Below, one piece after another: positions 37,556 through 51,402 of a stretch of DNA of 64,000 bases. The position numbers and the translations under genes are program-made. Positions within the stretch are counted from its first letter, which is position 1, and each line of letters opens with the position of its first letter. Below the pieces are notes generated by a model that was not told where the DNA came from, made no database searches, and saw nothing but the letters and a program-made list of their open reading frames with translations. The DNA comes from Frigoribacterium sp. Leaf186 (GTDB lineage: Bacteria; Actinomycetota; Actinomycetes; Actinomycetales; Microbacteriaceae), in the NCBI RefSeq assembly GCF_001423905.1, contig NZ_LMPQ01000006.1, forward strand, positions 95,353 through 159,352, in the 5' to 3' direction.

Positions 37556-38965
37556 ATGATCGAGACCCTCACCAGCGACGTCGTCGTGATCGGCGCCGGG
37601 GCCTCCGGGCTCACCGCCGCCACCGACCTGCGGGCGGCCGGCCTGACGGTCACCGTGCTCGAGGCGCGCGACCGCGTCGGCGGGCGACTGCGCACCGAAA
37701 CCGTCGACGGGGCGATGCTCGAGCTCGGCGGCCAGTGGGTCTCGCCCGACCAGACCGCGCTCATCGAGACCCTCGGCGAGCTCGGGCTCGAGACCTACTC
37801 GCGATGGCGCGACGGCGAGAGCGTCTACGTCTCGCCCGACGGCACGGCCTCGCGTTTCACCGGCGACATCTTTCCCGCATCGGACGAGACCAAGTCCGAG
37901 ATCGAGCGGCTCATCGCCGTCATGGACGAGCTGGTCGCCGAGGTCGACGTCACCGCGCCGTGGGCGCACCCGCGCGCCCGCGAGTACGACCACGTGTCGT
38001 TCGCCGCGTGGCTCGAGCAGCAGACGGACGACGTCGAGGCACGCGACAACATCGCTTTGTTCATCGCCGACGCCATGCTCACCAAGCCCGCCCACGCCTT
38101 CTCGTTGCTGCAGGCCCTGCAGATGGCCTCGAGCGCCGGCAGCTTCAGCAACCTCGTCGACGCCGACTTCATCCTCGACAAACGCGTCGTCGGGGGCCTC
38201 CAGAGGGTGCCGCTCGCCCTCGCGGCCGGGCTCGGCGACGCGGTGCACCTCGGCCAGCCGGTCGAGACCCTCGAATGGTCCGACGCGGGTGTCGTCGCCA
38301 CGACCTCCGACCTGCGGGTCGAGGCCCGGCACGCGGTCGTCGCCGTGCCGCCCAACCTCTACTCGCGCATCGACTACGTCCCGGCCCTGCCGGCCCGTCG
38401 TCTGCACTGGCACCAGCACGTCTCGCTCGGTCTCGTCATCAAGGTCCACGCCGTCTACGAGACCCCGTTCTGGCGTGACGCGGGCCTGTCGGGGACGGCC
38501 TTCAGCCCCTACCAGGTCGTGCACGAGGCCTACGACAACTCGAACCACGACGACCCCCGCGGCACCCTCGTCGGCTTCGTCAGCGACGAGAAGGCCGACC
38601 GCCTGCTCGCGTTGCCCACCGACGAGCGGCAGCGCGTGATCCTGGAGTCCCTGGCCTCGTACTACGGCGACCAGGCGTTGCAGCCCGCGGTCTACTTCGA
38701 GAGCGACTGGGTCAGCGAAGAATGGACCGGCGGAGCCTACGCGACCAGCTTCGACCTCGGCGGTCTGTCGCGCTGGGGCCACGACCAGCGCGTTCCGGTC
38801 GGCCCGATCCGGTTCTCGTCCAGCGACATCGCCGCCGAGGGGTTCCAGCACGTCGACGGGGCGATCCGCGTCGGCCACGAGGTCGCCGCCGAGATCGTCG
38901 CCGACCTCGCCGACGACGCGGCGCCGGTCGAGCCCGCCGGCCAGGCGGTCGGTGACCGGCCGTGA
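37556..38965 (+). CDS. puo: Flavin monoamine oxidase, probable putrescine oxidase
   Basis: The 469-residue FAD amine oxidase has VVVIGAGASGLTAATDLRAAG, VLEARDRVGGRLRTE and GGQWVSPDQTALIETLGELGLETY. It also has a C-terminal FAD-binding stretch ending in IRFSSSDIAAEGFQHVDGAI, the position where related enzymes read THVDGAI. Flavin monoamine oxidases of this length in actinobacteria include putrescine oxidase, which gives 4-aminobutanal, ammonia and hydrogen peroxide. The neighbouring dehydrogenase and gab genes make putrescine the best guess, though tyramine or another amine is possible. The ATG at 37556 follows GACGGAG. It overlaps the next gene by four bases. Confidence 0.85.
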   Translation: MIETLTSDVVVIGAGASGLTAATDLRAAGLTVTVLEARDRVGGRLRTETVDGAMLELGGQWVSPDQTALIETLGELGLETYSRWRDGESVYVSPDGTASRFTGDIFPASDETKSEIERLIAVMDELVAEVDVTAPWAHPRAREYDHVSFAAWLEQQTDDVEARDNIALFIADAMLTKPAHAFSLLQALQMASSAGSFSNLVDADFILDKRVVGGLQRVPLALAAGLGDAVHLGQPVETLEWSDAGVVATTSDLRVEARHAVVAVPPNLYSRIDYVPALPARRLHWHQHVSLGLVIKVHAVYETPFWRDAGLSGTAFSPYQVVHEAYDNSNHDDPRGTLVGFVSDEKADRLLALPTDERQRVILESLASYYGDQALQPAVYFESDWVSEEWTGGAYATSFDLGGLSRWGHDQRVPVGPIRFSSSDIAAEGFQHVDGAIRVGHEVAAEIVADLADDAAPVEPAGQAVGDRP

Positions 38966-39897
38966 GGTCCGTCGTCGTCGGCTACCTCGACACTCCCGCC
39001 GGGCACGACGCCCTGGCCCTCGGCGTGGCGCTGGCGGGCACCCTCGACCTTCGCCTCGACCTCGTCCTCGTCCTGCACGACGAGGGTCGACCCTCGCTCG
39101 TCCCGGTGGGGCCGAGCTACGAGCGTCACCTCGACGACCTCGCCGCGGGATGGCTCGAGGAGGCGCGAGCCGGGCTGCCCGCCGGCGTCACCGCGTCGAC
39201 GCACCTCGTCCGCGCCGAGACGTTCGCCGAGGGGCTGCTGAGTGCAGCCGACGACCTCGGTGCCGAGGCCGTCGTCATCGGAGCGGGCAAAGAGGGCGCG
39301 TTCGGGCGACCTCACCTCGGCAGCGTCGGAGGAGTCCTCGTGCACACCGCCTCCGTGGGGGTCGCCATCGCCCCGGCGGGTTTCGCCGGGCGGGGCATCG
39401 CGTCGTTCGGACACGTGACGGCGGCCGTGGGCACCCGGCCCGGGGCGCGCGCGGTCGTCGACACCGCGGTGGCCGTCGCGTCCTCGGCGCACCTGCCGGT
39501 CCGCCTGGTCTCACTCGTGCCCCTCGACGACGTCGGCGAGGGAGGCCGCGACGAACGGTCGCGGGCACTCCGCGAAGAGGCCCGACAACACGCGGAGCGC
39601 ATGCGTGACATCGCCCTCGAGTCCGTCCCCGACTCGGTCGACGTGTCGGTCGAGATCGCTCCCGGGCCGCGGATCGGCGACGCGATCCGGGCCCTGGCAT
39701 GGCACGCCGACGAGATCGTCTTCGTCGGCTCGAGCCGCCTCGCCCAGCCCCACCGGCTGTTCCTGGGCAGCGTCGCCGCGAAGATCGTCCGCGGCGTCCC
39801 CGTCCCCCTCGTGGTGGTTCCCCGTGACCACGATCCCCGCACGACCCGACACGATGCCGTCCTCGACGGCACCGGCGACGAAGGGACCACCCCGTGA
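38962..39897 (+). CDS. Tandem universal stress protein
   Basis: The 311-residue protein has two UspA domains. The first (1-140) has VVVGYLDTPAGHDAL and AVVIGAGKEGAFGRPHLGSVGGVLVHTA. The second (150-300) has GARAVVDTAVAVASSAHLPVRLV and IVFVGSSRLAQPHRLFLGSVAAKIVRGVPVPLVVVP, where GSSR and GSVA match the ATP-binding G-2x-G-9x-G(S/T) pattern in part. It lies between the amine oxidase and the permease with 4-bp overlaps on both sides, so it is locked into the putrescine operon. A role in coping with peroxide or aldehyde from the pathway, or in regulating the permease, is an inference. Confidence 0.86.
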   Translation: MRSVVVGYLDTPAGHDALALGVALAGTLDLRLDLVLVLHDEGRPSLVPVGPSYERHLDDLAAGWLEEARAGLPAGVTASTHLVRAETFAEGLLSAADDLGAEAVVIGAGKEGAFGRPHLGSVGGVLVHTASVGVAIAPAGFAGRGIASFGHVTAAVGTRPGARAVVDTAVAVASSAHLPVRLVSLVPLDDVGEGGRDERSRALREEARQHAERMRDIALESVPDSVDVSVEIAPGPRIGDAIRALAWHADEIVFVGSSRLAQPHRLFLGSVAAKIVRGVPVPLVVVPRDHDPRTTRHDAVLDGTGDEGTTP

Positions 39898-41447
39898 GCA
39901 TCCTCAAGAAGTCCGGAGTCACCGCCGACCAGACGCTCTCGTCGAAGGGGCTCAGCGCCGGCAGCGTCGGCCTGATCGGGGCCGTCGTCATCGGCATCTC
40001 GTGCATCGCGCCCGCCTACACGTTGACCGGTGCGCTCGGGCCGACGATCGCCCAGGTCGGCACCCACCTGCCCGCGATCTTCCTGGTCGGCTTCATCCCG
40101 ATGCTGCTCGTCGCCTTCGGCTACCGCGAACTGAACAGTGCCATGCCCGACAGCGGGACGTCGTTCACCTGGGGCGTCCGTGCCTTCGGCCCGTGGGTCG
40201 GCTGGATGGCGGGCTGGGGGCTGGTCGTCGCCACGATCGTGGTCCTGAGCAACCTGGCGGGCATCGCGGTCGACTTCTTCTACCTGCTGCTCGGTCAGCT
40301 CTTCTCGAACCCGGCGATAGCCGACCTGGCCACCAACCCGTTCGTGAACGTGGTCACCTGCCTGGCCTTCATGGCCGGGGCGACGATCATCTCGTACCGC
40401 GACATGCAGACCACGCAGAAGGTGCAGTACTGGCTCGTCGGGTTCCAGCTGGTCGTGCTGGTCGGGTTCGCGATCGTGGCGTTCGTCCGGGTGGGCGGCG
40501 GTTCGGCGTTCGATGCCACCGCCGTGTCGCTCGACTGGTTCAACCCGCTGACCGTCCCGACCTTCTCGGCCTTCGCCGCCGGGCTGTCGCTGTCGATCTT
40601 CATCTTCTGGGGCTGGGACGTCACCCTGACGATGTCCGAAGAGACCAGCGGTTCGCGGACGACCCCCGGGCGCGCGGCCACCCTCACCGTCGTCATCATC
40701 GTGCTCGTCTACCTGCTCGTCTCCCTCGCGTCGATGACCTTCGCCGGTCTCGGCAGCACGGGCGTCGGCCTCGGCAACCCCGACATCCAGGGCAACGCGT
40801 TCTCGGCCCTCGCCGGCCCCGTGCTCGGCCCGCTCGCGATCCTCATGTCGCTGGCGGTGCTCAGCAGTTCGGCCGCCTCGCTCCAGTCGACCTTCGTGTC
40901 ACCGGCCCGCACCCTGCTGGCCATGGGGCACTACGGTGCCCTCTCGCCGAAGTTCGCCCGCATCTCGCCCCGGTTCTTCACCCCCGGGTACGCCACCCTC
41001 GCGTCGGCCGTCGTCGCCAGTGGCTTCTACGCCGTGATGCGCTTCATCAGCGAGGACGTCCTGTGGGACACCATCACCACGCTCGGCATGATGATCTGCT
41101 TCTACTACGGCCTGACCGCGTTCGCCTGTGTCTGGTACTTCCGCCGGCAGTGGCGCTCCGGCCTCCGCAACCTGTTCTTCCAGATCGCGGCACCGCTCGT
41201 CGGCGGGATCATCTTGGCGGTGCTCTTCGTCACGACCCTGGTCGACAGCATGGACCCCGACTACGGCAGCGGCTCCAACATCGGCGGCGTCGGCCTCGTC
41301 TTCGTGCTCGGCGTGCTCATCCTGGTGGTGGGCGTCGTCCTCATGCTCGTCAACGCCCGTCTGCGGCCGGCGTTCTTCCGTGGCGAGGGGCTGCGAGCCG
41401 GCGTCGCCGGTGACGAGCGCGAGGGACAAGCAGCCCTGCCCGAGTGA
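39894..41447 (+). CDS. APC-family amino acid/polyamine permease
   Basis: The 517-residue protein has about 12 hydrophobic segments. The APC signature begins with GLIGAVVIGISCIAPAYTLTGALG, followed by YRELNSAMPDSGTSFTWGVRAFGPWVGWMAGWG, the consensus of the second and third helices. It is most likely the uptake system for putrescine, GABA or a related amine, judged by its place at the end of the catabolic operon. The GTG start overlaps the stress protein stop. A stem of seven bases follows directly after the stop. Confidence 0.88.
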   Translation: MSILKKSGVTADQTLSSKGLSAGSVGLIGAVVIGISCIAPAYTLTGALGPTIAQVGTHLPAIFLVGFIPMLLVAFGYRELNSAMPDSGTSFTWGVRAFGPWVGWMAGWGLVVATIVVLSNLAGIAVDFFYLLLGQLFSNPAIADLATNPFVNVVTCLAFMAGATIISYRDMQTTQKVQYWLVGFQLVVLVGFAIVAFVRVGGGSAFDATAVSLDWFNPLTVPTFSAFAAGLSLSIFIFWGWDVTLTMSEETSGSRTTPGRAATLTVVIIVLVYLLVSLASMTFAGLGSTGVGLGNPDIQGNAFSALAGPVLGPLAILMSLAVLSSSAASLQSTFVSPARTLLAMGHYGALSPKFARISPRFFTPGYATLASAVVASGFYAVMRFISEDVLWDTITTLGMMICFYYGLTAFACVWYFRRQWRSGLRNLFFQIAAPLVGGIILAVLFVTTLVDSMDPDYGSGSNIGGVGLVFVLGVLILVVGVVLMLVNARLRPAFFRGEGLRAGVAGDEREGQAALPE

Positions 41448-41470
41448 CGGACCCCCGGGCGGCGTCCGTC
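41446..41470. terminator. Hairpin ending the putrescine operon
   Basis: GACGGAC (41446-41452) pairs with GTCCGTC (41464-41470) across an 11-base GC-rich loop. It starts within the permease stop codon and faces the convergent TetR gene. Confidence 0.6.
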
Positions 41471-41490
41471 CAGACCAGTGGTGGCGTCGA

Positions 41491-42144
41491 TCACTCGGGC
41501 ACGATCACCAGCTCGAGGTAGTCCTGCAGCTGCTGCACCACGTCGATGCGGTCGGGGTCGAGCAGCCACTGCACCTGGATGCCGTCCCACAGGGCCACGA
41601 GCCCGGACGCCGCACGGTCGGGGTCGACCCCGGGGCGCAACCGGCCCCGCGCCTCCAGCGCTCGCAGGGCGTCGCCGTACTCGACCCGGAGGCGCTCGAA
41701 GCGTTCGCGGACGTACCCGCTGCCGGGGTTGCCGGCCGTCACCGCCTCGCCGGCCAGCACCGCGTAGAGCGCGATCAGCCCGGGCACGCTCTCGTTGTGC
41801 CGCGCCTGCCCGAGCACGGTCTCGACCAGGCCACCGCAGTCGGGAGGCGCGGCGGAGCGGTCCGAGACCGCGTCGCGTCGTTCGAGCACCGCCAGGAGCA
41901 GGGCGCTCTTCGACGGGAAGTAGTGCAGCAGGCTCGTCTGGCTCATGCCGACGACCTCGGCCACGTCACGGAGCGACCCGCCGACGTAGCCCTTCGACGA
42001 GAACACCTCGAACGCCGCCTCGACGATCGCGACCCGACGTTCGGCCGACTTCGCGTACGGGCCGCGACGCGCGGGACGAGAGGTGCCGGTCGGGGCGGCC
42101 GGCCCACCGTCGGAGTCGCTCGTCGTCGAGCCGGTCGTCGTCAT
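41491..42144 (-). CDS. TetR-family regulator of the beta-galactoside locus
   Basis: The 217-residue protein has an N-terminal TetR helix-turn-helix (GYVGGSLRDVAEVVGMSQTSLLHYFPSKSALL) and a helical C-terminal domain with a VALWDGIQVQWLLDPDRID motif, common in BetI/TetR_C_6-type proteins. It is divergent from a carbohydrate ABC system and beta-galactosidase, so it is likely their repressor, which is unusual since LacI-family proteins normally hold that position. The ATG at 42144 has GAGTGT six bases upstream on the minus strand. Confidence 0.85.
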   Translation of the reverse strand: MTTTGSTTSDSDGGPAAPTGTSRPARRGPYAKSAERRVAIVEAAFEVFSSKGYVGGSLRDVAEVVGMSQTSLLHYFPSKSALLLAVLERRDAVSDRSAAPPDCGGLVETVLGQARHNESVPGLIALYAVLAGEAVTAGNPGSGYVRERFERLRVEYGDALRALEARGRLRPGVDPDRAASGLVALWDGIQVQWLLDPDRIDVVQQLQDYLELVIVPE

Positions 42145-42184
42145 GATCGGACACTCTACGACCTCCCAGGCACCCCGCAGGTGA

Positions 42185-42217
42185 AAATCGAACGACCACT
42201 CGAGTTTGTGTTAGCGT
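42185..42217 (+). promoter_or_regulatory. Promoter/operator of the beta-galactoside operon
   Basis: TAGCGT at 42212-42217 is a plausible -10 box. AAATCGA (42185-42191) and TCGAGTTT (42200-42207) form an interrupted palindrome that covers the expected -35 region. That position suits repression by the divergent TetR protein. Confidence 0.5.
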
Positions 42218-42248
42218 CGCTCTCGCCACGGCCCCACGACGAAGTGAG

Positions 42249-43588
42249 ATGAACATGAGCCCGATGTCCCGACGCCAGTTGCTCGGCCTGGGGGTGACCG
42301 CTGGCGCCACCGCGATGCTCGCCGGCTGTGCCACGCCCGGGACGACCTCGGTGAACTCCCTGCCGACCATCCCGGCCGCCGACGGCCCCGTCAAGCTGCA
42401 GTACTGGGCCTGGCTCAAGGGCCTCGACCAGGTCACCGCGCTGTACAACAAGAGCCAGTCCCGCGTGCAGGTCGAGACCGTGTTCATCCCCGGCGGCAAC
42501 GCCGGCGGGTACCAGAAGCTGTACTCGGCGCTCGCCGCCGGTGCGGGCCCCGACATCGCCCAGGTCGAGCTGCGCTCGCTGCCCGAGTTCCTGCTCGCGA
42601 ACGGCGTCGTCGACCTCAAGCGCTACGGCGCCGAGCAGTACGCTGACCTCTACGACCCCACCCTCTGGAACCAGGTCAGCTACACCGACGGCATCTACGC
42701 CATCCCGCAGGACAGCGGCCCGATGGGCATGTTCTACCAGCCCGCGGTCTTCGACACCGTCGGCGCGGCCGTCCCCGGCACGTGGGACGAGTGGGCCGCC
42801 GTCGGCGCCGAGCTCAAGGGCGCGGGCGTCCTGATGGACTCGTTCCCGCTCGCCGACGCCTCGCTGTTCGCCGCCTACGCCACCCAGGCCGGAGCCTCGT
42901 GGCTGCGTGCGGAGGACGACGGCTGGGTCATCGACATGACCGACGACGCGACGCTCACCGTCGCCCGCTTCTTCGACAAGGCGATCGACGACGGCATCGT
43001 GACGACCGCGTACGGCGCCTACACCCCGGCCTGGTTCTCGGCCGCCAGCGCCGGCACCATCGCCTCGGTCACGACCGGCTCGTGGGGCGACGCCCTGATC
43101 GAGGGCGTCAGCGGCGCCGAGGGCAAGTGGAAGTGCGCCCCGATGCCGACCTGGCAGACCGGCTACGCCTCGAGCTTCCTCGGCGGCTCGACCGCCGCGA
43201 TCCTGGCCAACAGCCAGCACCCGCAAGAGGCCCTCGACTTCGCGGTCTGGATGACCACCACCCCCGAGGGCATCAACGCCCTCATCGAGTACTGCGGCAT
43301 CGGCTGGTCGCCGGCCCGCGACGTCGTCGGCACGCTGCGCGAGCAGCCGAGCCCGTTCTTCAGCGGCCAGAACTACAACCAGGAGGTCTTCGTGCCCGCC
43401 ACGCAGGAGTCCGCCCAGAACCAGGACTGGAGCTGGTGGCCCATCACGCAGCAGTCCTTCAACATCTTGAGCGACGGGTTCCGCGGCAAGGCGTCGGGCG
43501 GCACGCTCGTCGACGCCGTCGCGCAGGCCGAGAAGGACATCATGGCCGTCTTCCAGAACAAGGGCCTCACCATCCGCAAGGCGAACGC

Positions 43589-43592
<4 letters not shown>
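42249..43592 (+). CDS. Carbohydrate ABC transporter substrate-binding lipoprotein
   Basis: The 447-residue protein starts with SRRQLLGLGVTAGATAMLAGC, a twin-arginine-like signal with a lipobox (LAGC), so it is lipid-anchored outside the membrane. The mature part has the family 1 solute-binding pattern: VKLQYWAWLKG, AGAGPDIAQVELRSLPEFL, DGIYAIPQDSGPMGMFYQ and the tryptophan-rich C terminus. It should deliver an oligosaccharide, probably a beta-galactoside, to the two permeases. The stop overlaps the next start (ATGA). Confidence 0.9.
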
Positions 43593-48680
<5,088 letters not shown>

Positions 48681-48708
48681 CAAGCCGCCGCTGCCGCTGC
48701 TGCCGCCG

Positions 48709-48774
48709 AGGACGGGCGGGCCCGTGTCGGACGGGCGTCACACGACGCCTGGTCCGGCCGGGCCCGCCCGTCCT
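48709..48774. terminator. Large hairpin between convergent lacZ and methyltransferase genes
   Basis: The arms 48709-48724 (AGGACGGGCGGGCCCG) and 48759-48774 are perfectly complementary over 16 bases. The 34-base loop can pair further within itself (GGAC-GGGCGTC with GACGCC-GGTCC). It serves as a bidirectional terminator. Confidence 0.8.
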
Positions 48775-48827
48775 GCGTGCTGGCACCTTCCGACCCGCGT
48801 CAGCGTGCTGCCGGGGCGGCGACGGGG

Positions 48828-49541
48828 TCAGTCGGCGCGGCGCGTGGCGCGTACGACCACGTCGGCGACGTGCCAGACGTCGCCGTCGGGCCCCGTCATG
48901 TCGCGCGGGCGCACCTCGGCCACCTCGACCTGCCACGCGTCGAACGACAGTCGACCGACCACCTCGTCGACGGTGAAGAGCATGCCCGGGTCGCCGTGTC
49001 GGCCGGCCCCGCCCGGCAGGGCGTCGGCGTCGTGTCCGACGATCAGCAGCGTGCCGCCCGGTGCCACGCCCTCGGCCAGCGCCGGGAAGAGCCGCTCACG
49101 GTCGGCCGGCGGCAGGTGCATGAAGTGCGCCGTGACGAGGTCGAAGGAGGCGCGGGTCGGGCTCCACGTCGTGAGGTCCGCCTGCTGCCACGAGAGCTGC
49201 TCGGGGTCGACGTCCTCCCGCTCGCGGGCCGAGGCGGCCGCCTTGTCGAGGGCGTTCTGCGAGATGTCGACGCCGGTGACCCGCCAGCCCCACGAGGCCA
49301 GCCAGAGGGCGTCGCCGCCCTCGCCGCTGCCCACGTCGAGGGCGTGCCCCGGGGTCAGCGCGGAGGCCTCCGCGACGAGGGCGGCGTTCGGGCGACCGCT
49401 CCAGGCCCGGCCGGGCGCACCGTAACGGTCCTCCCAGTAGGCACGGTCGAAGACGGGGTGGTCGTGGCCGCCGTCGTGCTCGTGCTCGCGCTGCTGCGGG
49501 AGCTGCTCGTGCTGCGGGTGCTGCTGGTCGTGCTCGCTCAT
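48828..49541 (-). CDS. SAM-dependent methyltransferase
   Basis: The 237-residue class I methyltransferase has HALDVGSGEGGDALWLASWGWRVTGVDIS (motif I and the acidic end of strand 2) and QADLTTWSPTRASFDLVTAHFMHLP. The first ~30 residues are rich in His, Gln and Glu (DQQHPQHEQ) and may bind metal or be disordered. Relatives include tellurite/thiopurine-type methyltransferases. Its ATG overlaps the stop of the thioredoxin-reductase-like gene, so they are one operon. Together these suggest detoxification of a soft metal or redox-active compound, which is an inference. Confidence 0.86.
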   Translation of the reverse strand: MSEHDQQHPQHEQLPQQREHEHDGGHDHPVFDRAYWEDRYGAPGRAWSGRPNAALVAEASALTPGHALDVGSGEGGDALWLASWGWRVTGVDISQNALDKAAASAREREDVDPEQLSWQQADLTTWSPTRASFDLVTAHFMHLPPADRERLFPALAEGVAPGGTLLIVGHDADALPGGAGRHGDPGMLFTVDEVVGRLSFDAWQVEVAEVRPRDMTGPDGDVWHVADVVVRATRRAD

Positions 49542-50596
49542 GCGTCGATCCTCTCGTCGGTGCGTCCGTCCGTGCCGGCGTCGGTCCGTTCGTCCGTGCT
49601 CTCGTCGAGGCACCGGGCGGCGACGGCCGCCGCGACCTCGGCCGTGATCAGGTCCATGTTGATCGCCGCGCCCGCCATCGTGCCCGCGGCGGCGGCCGCG
49701 ACGACCTGGGCCATCGGCTCGGTGACGTTGCCGGCGAGCCAGACGCCGGGCACGGCCGACCGGCCGGTGAACGGCTCGACCGTGGCGAGGTGGGTGCCGA
49801 CGCCGGCCGGGTGCTCGGTCACCTCGAGCCCGAGGTCGGCCAGGAAGCCGGCACGGGAGCGCACCCGGGCCATCACGGCCAGGGCGCCGACGACGACGGT
49901 CCGGCCGTCGACGAGCGTCACGCCGGTCAGGGCGTCGTCTTCGACGCACAGGCGGGCCACCGGTCCGTCGACCACCGTGACGCCCCGGGCGCGCAGCTGC
50001 TCGGCCTGCTCGTCGTCGGGGGTGAACGAGTCGTTGGTGAACAGCACGATGTCGCGGCTCCACTGCCCGAAGAGCAGGGCCTGGTGCATCGCGAAGGGGC
50101 TCGTGGCGAGCACGCCGATGACGCGGTCCTGCACCTCCCAGCCGTGGCAGTAGGGGCAGTGCACGACGTCGCGGCCCCAGCGCTCGGCGAGCCCGTCGAC
50201 GGGGGGCAGCTCGTCGACGAGGCCGCTGGTGACGAGGAGGCGCCGGGCGCGCACCTCTCGGTCGTGGGCACCCGGGGTGGCGACGGTGACCACGAAGGGG
50301 TGGTCGGTGCCGTCGTCACGGCGGACGCCGGTCACGGTGCCCGAGGTGATCGCGCCTCCGTAGCCCTCGACCTCGGCCCGGCCGAGCCGAGTGAGCTCGC
50401 GCGGCGCGACGCCGTCGCGGGTGAGGAACGCGTGGACGCCGTCGGCGGACGCGTTGCGCGGACGGTCGTCGTCGATGACGAGGACGTCGCGGCGTGCTCG
50501 GACGAGGCTGAGGGCGCCGCTCAGGCCGGCTGCTCCGCCGCCGATCACGACGACGTCGTGAGCTCCGTCGATCGGGTGGGTGTTCTGGTTCGTCAT
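49538..50596 (-). CDS. Thioredoxin-reductase-like FAD/NAD(P) oxidoreductase
   Basis: The 352-residue flavoprotein has VVVIGGGAAGLSGALSLVRA (FAD), VVHCPYCHGWEVQDRVIGVLA with a CPYC redox-type pair, and WLAGNVTEPMAQVVAAAAAGTMAGAAIN (C-terminal FAD motif). It belongs to the short TrxR-like group whose HCPYCHGWE motif replaces the usual CxxC with its thioredoxin partner, so its electron acceptor is uncertain. The C-terminal 25 residues are Asp/Arg/Thr repeats (TDERTDAGTDGRTDE). It is divergent from an XRE-cupin regulator, which probably controls this gene and the coupled methyltransferase. Confidence 0.86.
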   Translation of the reverse strand: MTNQNTHPIDGAHDVVVIGGGAAGLSGALSLVRARRDVLVIDDDRPRNASADGVHAFLTRDGVAPRELTRLGRAEVEGYGGAITSGTVTGVRRDDGTDHPFVVTVATPGAHDREVRARRLLVTSGLVDELPPVDGLAERWGRDVVHCPYCHGWEVQDRVIGVLATSPFAMHQALLFGQWSRDIVLFTNDSFTPDDEQAEQLRARGVTVVDGPVARLCVEDDALTGVTLVDGRTVVVGALAVMARVRSRAGFLADLGLEVTEHPAGVGTHLATVEPFTGRSAVPGVWLAGNVTEPMAQVVAAAAAGTMAGAAINMDLITAEVAAAVAARCLDESTDERTDAGTDGRTDERIDA

Positions 50597-50640
50597 GGTG
50601 TGACCTCCTGCGACGATCCTGCGACGCCAGGCGTCAGACG

Positions 50641-50667
50641 GGCAAGCATGTTTGCCGAAGTGGCAAG
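50641..50667. promoter_or_regulatory. Operator with GGCAA half-sites
   Basis: GGCAAGCATGTTTGCC (50641-50656) is an inverted repeat, and a third GGCAAG half-site follows at 50662-50667, directly before the XRE-cupin start. The position between divergent genes suggests a site for that regulator. Confidence 0.55.
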
Positions 50668-51300
50668 ATGACCGGCATGACCGAACCGACCGACGCCCCC
50701 CGCGACGACACGACGAGCACCGACGACGTCCTGGCGGCGGTCGGCCCGCGCCTCCGGGCCCTGCGGGCGCGCCGCGGCGTGACCCTGGCCGAGCTGGGGG
50801 AGCGCACCGGCATCTCGGTCAGCACCCTCTCGCGACTCGAGTCGGGCCAGCGCCGACCGACGCTCGAGCAGCTGCTGCCGCTCGCCCGCGAGCACGGGGT
50901 GCCGCTCGACGACCTGGTCGGCGCGCCCGAGACGGGTGACCCGCGCGTGCACCTCAAGCCGCGGCAGCAGCACGGCATGACCGTCGTGCCGCTCTCGCGC
51001 GGGGGCGGCGCGATCCAGGCGTTCAAGATGGTGATCCCGGCAGACTCGCCCCGCAGCGAACCCGTGCTGCGCACCCACGAGGGCTACGACTGGCTCTACG
51101 TGCTGCGCGGCCGGGTGCGGCTCGTTCTCGGCGACCTCGACCTCGTGCTGCCCGCGGGCGAGGCGGCCGAGTTCGACACGCGCACGCCGCACTGGTTCGG
51201 CCGGGCCGACGACCACGCGGTCGAGGTGCTCAGCCTGTTCGGCCGGCAGGGGGAGCGGTTGCACCTGCGCACGGCACCGGCGTCGCCGAGCGCCGACTGA
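50668..51300 (+). CDS. XRE-family regulator with cupin domain
   Basis: The 210-residue protein has an N-terminal XRE helix-turn-helix (LRALRARRGVTLAELGERTGISVSTLSRLESGQRRPTLEQL) and a C-terminal cupin (EPVLRTHEGYDWLYVLRGRVRLVLGD, AEFDTRTPHWFG). Such proteins sense a small ligand through the cupin and usually repress a neighbouring operon. The target is probably the divergent flavoprotein/methyltransferase pair. Two starts are possible, ATG at 50668 or 50677; GGCAA half-sites overlap this point. Confidence 0.88.
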   Translation: MTGMTEPTDAPRDDTTSTDDVLAAVGPRLRALRARRGVTLAELGERTGISVSTLSRLESGQRRPTLEQLLPLAREHGVPLDDLVGAPETGDPRVHLKPRQQHGMTVVPLSRGGGAIQAFKMVIPADSPRSEPVLRTHEGYDWLYVLRGRVRLVLGDLDLVLPAGEAAEFDTRTPHWFGRADDHAVEVLSLFGRQGERLHLRTAPASPSAD

Positions 51301-51402
51301 CGACGCCGTCTCGGTGCGGCCGGTGAGGCGTCCCGGCGTGTCGGTGGCGCCTCCTAGGCTCGTGGCGGGCGTCCAGGCCGCGCCCCGACAGGAGGAGTCC
51401 GC

